Of a stretch of DNA of 7,812 nt, positions 4,350 to 7,812 are shown in pieces. The stretch lies in contig WAMH01000231.1 of assembly GCA_015522395.1 (NCBI GenBank), forward strand, positions 1 through 7,812. The letters run 5' to 3'. The position numbers and the translations under genes are program-made. The notes under the pieces were generated by a model. That model ran no database searches, was not told the DNA's origin, and saw only the letters and a list, made by a program, of their open reading frames with translations. This stretch comes from Thermococcus sp. (GTDB lineage: Archaea; Methanobacteriota_B; Thermococci; Thermococcales; Thermococcaceae). Every line of letters starts with the position of its first letter. Positions within the stretch are counted from its first letter, which is position 1.

Positions 4350-6575
4350 ATGAGAAGGGTTCTGGCAATCATCCTGATAACGCTGATGGTGATTCCCGCT
4401 GTAAGCGCCGGAACGATAGACGGCTCCGCCAAGTTTCTCAGCGGGGCCTCGAAGAACTCTGACCGCGTGGCCCAGATAAGCCTAAGCCTCATGGCCCTGG
4501 TCTCGGCAAGAAAGGACGTTAGCTGGAACGTCAGCGCCGACATAAACTACCTCGTGAACGAGCTTCTGGCCGACCAGAACCCCGACGGTGGGTGGGGATA
4601 CTACTTAAATGAGCCCAGCAATGTTCTCGACACGGCGTACGCGGTTCTGGCACTCCAACGAGCTTATCCCGTCGTGGACATCTTTGAATCAATGAAGGTT
4701 AGGGCATCTATCGACAGGGGCGTATCCTACCTTCTCTCGGCCAAGGGGAAGAACGGCTGGGGCTACGTTCCGGGTTCGCCGGTCTCCTGCTATCCCACCG
4801 TGATGGCGCTCTGGGCCCTCGGTGAGTACGGCTACAGGTACAACGGCGCCACGCTTAGGGATGCCTTCGCCTACATAGACAACGTAACCACCTGCGAGAT
4901 CTCCCCCTATGAGTTTCTGGCCCTAAAGGTTCTTGCATACCACAGTGCGGGCTACAATTTCGGGGAGAAGACGGTAAACGAGCTCAAGAGGCTTCTTCTG
5001 GACAACGGCTCCAACCTCACGGTTAAGGAGAGGGCCATGCTGACCTACGCACTGGTCGCGATAGCGCCGATGGACCTCGACGTTGCCAAGGCCCTGAGAG
5101 TTCTCGAGAACAGTAGCAAAACCGACAACGACCTCGTTTACTGGATGAACGAGCCCAAGTTCATGTCCTCGACAGAGATGATATCGTCGACGGCCTTCGC
5201 CCTGATGGCCCTCTCCAAGCCCGTCAAAGTCGTTGCGCCCAAGCCGGTGAAGAACCCCTACGAGATGCCCTGCGATTCCCTTGTGAGAATGCAGAACTAT
5301 GGCGGAGGCTGGGGTCTCAGGATGGGCCAGCCGAGCAACGAGAAGGCAACCTACTACGCGCTCCTGGCCCTAGAGAAGTGCAACCCGCTCAACGAGACGG
5401 TTGAGAAGGCCCTCGGCTGGGTGGAAAAAGCCTATCTCCATGACGCCGAGAGCCTGGAGAACGGTGGAGGGATGTCGGTTGACTACTTCTACGCCCTGGA
5501 GACTCTACTCCACTTCGGGCTTCTCAACGAAACACAGCGGGAGAAAGCGGTTCAGCTCATAAAGAACTCCCAGCTTGAATATGGCCTCTGGGGATTGCAA
5601 GGGCTCGGTCCACAGCCCTATTACACTGCCCTGGCAATAAAGGCCCTCCGCGACCTCGGCGTTCCAGCCAACGACTCCCTCATAGTGAAGGCCAAGGACT
5701 GGTTGCTCTCAATAAGCAACGGTGGCTGGGGCACCTACGTCAGTACCCCGCAGTTTTCATACATGCTCAAGCCCGATGTCCTCACGACGATAACGGTGCT
5801 GGAGGCACTGGATGGAATATCAACGCCTGAAGAGCTCGAGCCCCACATCAAATGGCTCGTCGAGCAGCGCGTCGGTGAAGGCTGGTCCTTCTGGAGGGAG
5901 TACTACGTGTGGGAGAAGAACGAGAGCTATCCCGGAACCCCGAGCGTTGAGCTAACGGTACGCGCCACAGACCTGCTACTGAAGTACGGCTACAACTACA
6001 CGAACCAGACACTCGAGTTCGTGATGAACGCCCGCGACAGCGGCCTAATCAGGGGAAAGCCAATAGAAACGGCCTTCACCATACTCTATCTCAGCAGGTT
6101 CCAGTATGTGCCCCCGGTTAGCCTTTACGACATCAGGAACGCCCTCAACGGTGAACTCTTTGAGGTCATCGCCCCGACGATGGGCGGCTCCACCCTTGAA
6201 GAGATAATAGGGGCGCTGAACTCAACCTTCACAGGCGGCTTCGTGAGGGCGAACTCCACGGGAATAGGAGAGGGTTACTACATAGTAATAGCCCCCTACG
6301 GTGCCTACGACGTGAGAAAGTACAACCCGTACCTGAGGTTCTACATCGGGAACGGGAGCGTAACGGTCGGCAACACAACGGTTCCAATGAACGAGTCGGT
6401 CGTCCTCGTACCCGGCAAGACCGCGAATGGCGTGGTTCTTTTCGTGTTTTACAGCAGAAACACAGAGGACATTGCCAGGGAAGTATTCACAACAGGGTTC
6501 ATAAGGTACATCGGGGGCAACGCGATGATCCTCACGCGGGAGGACGGCACGGTAAGGATGATAACGGTGGGGTGA
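4350..6575 (+). CDS. Secreted prenyltransferase/squalene-cyclase-like repeat protein, probable cell-surface glycoprotein
   Basis: From the ATG at 4350 the protein has 741 residues; a GTG immediately before it is an alternative start. Residues 1-20 form a Sec signal peptide (Arg-Arg, hydrophobic core, AVSA before cleavage). Residues about 25-550 are alpha-helical hairpins with repeats of the (D/N)GGWGY type near 78-84, 136-139, 318-322, 412-414, 457-461 and 510-512, each followed by a T/S-A-Y-A-L-x-AL helix. This is the alpha/alpha-toroid fold of terpenoid cyclases and protein prenyltransferases. No DxDD or comparable catalytic motif is apparent, so enzyme activity is doubtful. Residues about 590-741 are a separate beta-rich domain I cannot place. 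I count 16 N-x-S/T sequons. No C-terminal membrane anchor is visible. It lies 6 nt before the CetZ gene. Confidence 0.82.
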   Translation: MRRVLAIILITLMVIPAVSAGTIDGSAKFLSGASKNSDRVAQISLSLMALVSARKDVSWNVSADINYLVNELLADQNPDGGWGYYLNEPSNVLDTAYAVLALQRAYPVVDIFESMKVRASIDRGVSYLLSAKGKNGWGYVPGSPVSCYPTVMALWALGEYGYRYNGATLRDAFAYIDNVTTCEISPYEFLALKVLAYHSAGYNFGEKTVNELKRLLLDNGSNLTVKERAMLTYALVAIAPMDLDVAKALRVLENSSKTDNDLVYWMNEPKFMSSTEMISSTAFALMALSKPVKVVAPKPVKNPYEMPCDSLVRMQNYGGGWGLRMGQPSNEKATYYALLALEKCNPLNETVEKALGWVEKAYLHDAESLENGGGMSVDYFYALETLLHFGLLNETQREKAVQLIKNSQLEYGLWGLQGLGPQPYYTALAIKALRDLGVPANDSLIVKAKDWLLSISNGGWGTYVSTPQFSYMLKPDVLTTITVLEALDGISTPEELEPHIKWLVEQRVGEGWSFWREYYVWEKNESYPGTPSVELTVRATDLLLKYGYNYTNQTLEFVMNARDSGLIRGKPIETAFTILYLSRFQYVPPVSLYDIRNALNGELFEVIAPTMGGSTLEEIIGALNSTFTGGFVRANSTGIGEGYYIVIAPYGAYDVRKYNPYLRFYIGNGSVTVGNTTVPMNESVVLVPGKTANGVVLFVFYSRNTEDIAREVFTTGFIRYIGGNAMILTREDGTVRMITVG

Positions 6576-6584
6576 TAGCCTTTG
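6571..6584 (+). promoter_or_regulatory. Shine-Dalgarno site fixing the TTG start of the CetZ-like gene
   Basis: GGTGAT (6571-6576) is fully complementary to the archaeal 16S rRNA tail and overlaps the stop codon of the preceding gene. It lies 5 nt before TTG (6582-6584). No in-frame ATG occurs before the conserved N-terminal strand LIIGIGQCG, so TTG is well supported as the initiator, with likely translational coupling. Confidence 0.8.
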
Positions 6585-7676
6585 AGGGCTTTAATCATCG
6601 GTATCGGCCAGTGCGGCACCAAAATCGCCGACCTCTTTTCTCTGGTTGATTTTGAGGCCCTGGCGATAAACACCTCCCGGGGCGACCTTGAATACCTCAA
6701 ACACGTCCCCCAGGACAGGAGGATACTCATCGGAGAGAGCATCACGGGCGGAAAGGGCGTGAACGCGAACCCCCTGCTCGGCAGAGAAGCGATGAAGCGC
6801 GATTTGCCCGTGGTGATGCGCAAGATAAACTCCATCATCGGCTACGAGGATGTCGACATCTTCTTCCTCACCTTCGGCTTCGGCGGCGGGACCGGGGCGG
6901 GTGGAACACCGGTTCTGGCGGAAGCGCTCAAAGAGGAGTATCCGGATTCCCTGGTTGTGGCAATAGGTGCCCTTCCACTCAGGGAGGAGGGTATAAGGCC
7001 CACAATAAACGCGGCGATAACGATAGACAAGCTCTCCAAGATAGCGGACTCAATCATCGCGATAGACAACAACAAGCTGAAGGAGGGGAACGACGACATC
7101 AGCAGGGCCTACGAGCGCATCAACTACACGATAGTCGAGAGGATAGCCTCTCTCTTGGCTCTGGTGGACGTTCCGGGCGAGCAGACCTTGGATGCGAGCG
7201 ACCTGAAGTTTGTCCTCAAGGCCTTCGGCAGCTTCGCAACGGTCGGCTACGCCAAGGCCGATGCAGGGAAGGTAAAGAGCCTCTCCAGGCTCATCATAAA
7301 GTCCTTTGAAAGCGAGGGACTTTACCTCGAGGCAAACATAGAGTCAGCACTCTACGGACTGGTTGCAATTCATGGGCCGCCCGAGGTCCTGAAGGCGGGC
7401 GACATCTTTGAAGCCCTTGATTATCTCACCGGCAAGATAAGGGGCAAGCAGATATTCAGGGGCTTCTATCCCGATCCAAGGGAGAGGGAGGTGGAGGTCG
7501 TAACGCTCCTCAGCGGAATCTACGACAGCAAGAGCATCGAGGACATCGTAATCACGGCAAAGAACTACGCCCGCTCCTTCATGGCGGCCAAGGAGGAGGC
7601 GGAAACCAGGAAGAAAGAACTCCTGAGCGGCCTGCCGGACTTCGACGACATCTACCCTGCGGAGGGAGGAGAATGA
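6582..7676 (+). CDS. CetZ/FtsZ3-type tubulin-superfamily GTPase
   Basis: This 364-residue protein is a tubulin/FtsZ-superfamily GTPase of the archaeal CetZ or FtsZ3 branch. CetZ proteins are linked to cell shape rather than division in haloarchaea; the role in Thermococcales is not established. The nucleotide-binding T1 loop GIGQCG is at 7-12, and the tubulin signature GGGTGAG at 101-107 sits in FGFGGGTGAGGTP. A guanine-contacting region containing RAYERINY is at 175-182, and the T7 catalytic-loop position reads TLDASDLK at 202-209, retaining acidic residues needed for GTP hydrolysis at a polymer interface. The C-terminal domain (about 215-325) is followed by a helical, charged tail (327-350) and an acidic end. 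The hydrophobic FtsZ C-terminal peptide that binds division partners is not evident. Division FtsZ1/FtsZ2 identity is less likely. Confidence 0.88.
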   Translation: MRALIIGIGQCGTKIADLFSLVDFEALAINTSRGDLEYLKHVPQDRRILIGESITGGKGVNANPLLGREAMKRDLPVVMRKINSIIGYEDVDIFFLTFGFGGGTGAGGTPVLAEALKEEYPDSLVVAIGALPLREEGIRPTINAAITIDKLSKIADSIIAIDNNKLKEGNDDISRAYERINYTIVERIASLLALVDVPGEQTLDASDLKFVLKAFGSFATVGYAKADAGKVKSLSRLIIKSFESEGLYLEANIESALYGLVAIHGPPEVLKAGDIFEALDYLTGKIRGKQIFRGFYPDPREREVEVVTLLSGIYDSKSIEDIVITAKNYARSFMAAKEEAETRKKELLSGLPDFDDIYPAEGGE

Positions 7677-7812
7677 CCGAACCCGTGAAGGATTCTGTTG
7701 AAGCTGCCCTCGACCTCGACGAGAAGAAAGTATACTCCCACATAGCCCACGAGAGTGCGGAGGACATAATAAGGATAATCTCGTCCCTCGATGCAGAGCG
7801 CGCGAAGCTCCA
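7673..7812 (+). CDS. Unknown helical protein, 5' part only
   Basis: The ATG at 7673 overlaps the CetZ stop (ATGA) and has a strong GGAGGGAGGAG just upstream, so it is a genuine, translationally coupled gene. Only the first 46 codons lie in the window. The visible part starts MTEPVKDSVEAALDLDEKKV, is acidic and predicted helical, with an amphipathic stretch around SAEDIIRIISSLDAERAKL. There is no signal peptide or membrane segment, so it should be cytoplasmic alongside the CetZ protein. I do not recognise the family from this fragment. Its position makes it a candidate partner or regulator of the GTPase, by context only. Confidence 0.75.
   Translation, partial: MTEPVKDSVEAALDLDEKKVYSHIAHESAEDIIRIISSLDAERAKL

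Noticed and set aside
4347..4388. GTGATGA followed by CTGA motifs, resembling a C/D box RNA
   Set aside because: The spacing between boxes does not fit archaeal C/D guides, and the bases are the start codons and signal-peptide codons of the surface protein.

Overview
The window looks like a chromosomal segment of a hyperthermophilic euryarchaeon of the order Thermococcales, most likely a Thermococcus. The evidence is the archaeal gene set (RpoE', Spt4, S24e, S27ae, archaeal Taw1, a CetZ/FtsZ3-type tubulin homologue, a GTP-type dephospho-CoA kinase), AGG/ATA/GAG/CTC-rich codon use, GGTGAT/GAGGTG Shine-Dalgarno sites, BRE/TATA promoters of the TTTAAAAG or TTTATTTA type, and pyrimidine-rich tracts behind stop codons. 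No rRNA, tRNA, CRISPR array, IS element or other sign of recent transfer was seen. The coding is dense, and the only gap over about 250 bases is at 3017-3282.

Region 1 (1-2394) is an information-processing and housekeeping cluster on the plus strand. A TATA promoter at the left edge leads into inorganic pyrophosphatase, followed by RNA polymerase subunit E' (Rpb7-like), Spt4, the DUF359 dephospho-CoA kinase, and ribosomal proteins S24e and S27ae. From rpoE' onward the genes abut or overlap (3-nt gap, 4-nt overlap, 11-nt overlap, 10-nt gap). Pyrophosphate removal, transcription elongation, CoA synthesis and ribosome assembly are therefore probably co-transcribed. A HemK2/Mtq2-like protein methyltransferase (2435-3016) follows after 40 nt. 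It has a slightly unusual NAPY in place of the NPPY catalytic motif.

Region 2 (3001-3282) is a short divergent regulatory region. On the minus strand a good BRE/TATA lies at the right distance to start transcription at the ATG of a 45-codon, highly charged ORF (3138-3001), which runs tail-to-tail into the methyltransferase. On the plus strand a TATA box serves the radical-SAM tRNA-wyosine enzyme Taw1 (TYW1), and a perfect 8-bp inverted repeat (AAAACCTG-N5-CAGGTTTT) overlaps that promoter.

Region 3 (4300-7812) starts from its own promoter. It encodes a large secreted, heavily sequon-rich protein built from alpha/alpha-barrel (prenyltransferase/squalene-cyclase-like) repeats plus an unrecognised C-terminal beta-rich domain. 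Six nucleotides later comes a CetZ/FtsZ3-type tubulin-superfamily GTPase that starts with TTG. This is followed, through an ATGA overlap, by a soluble helical protein of unknown function that runs off the window. An operon joining a cell-surface protein, a tubulin-like GTPase and a small helical partner is the best candidate here for an undescribed system, possibly concerned with cell shape or envelope. That function is inferred from gene order only.
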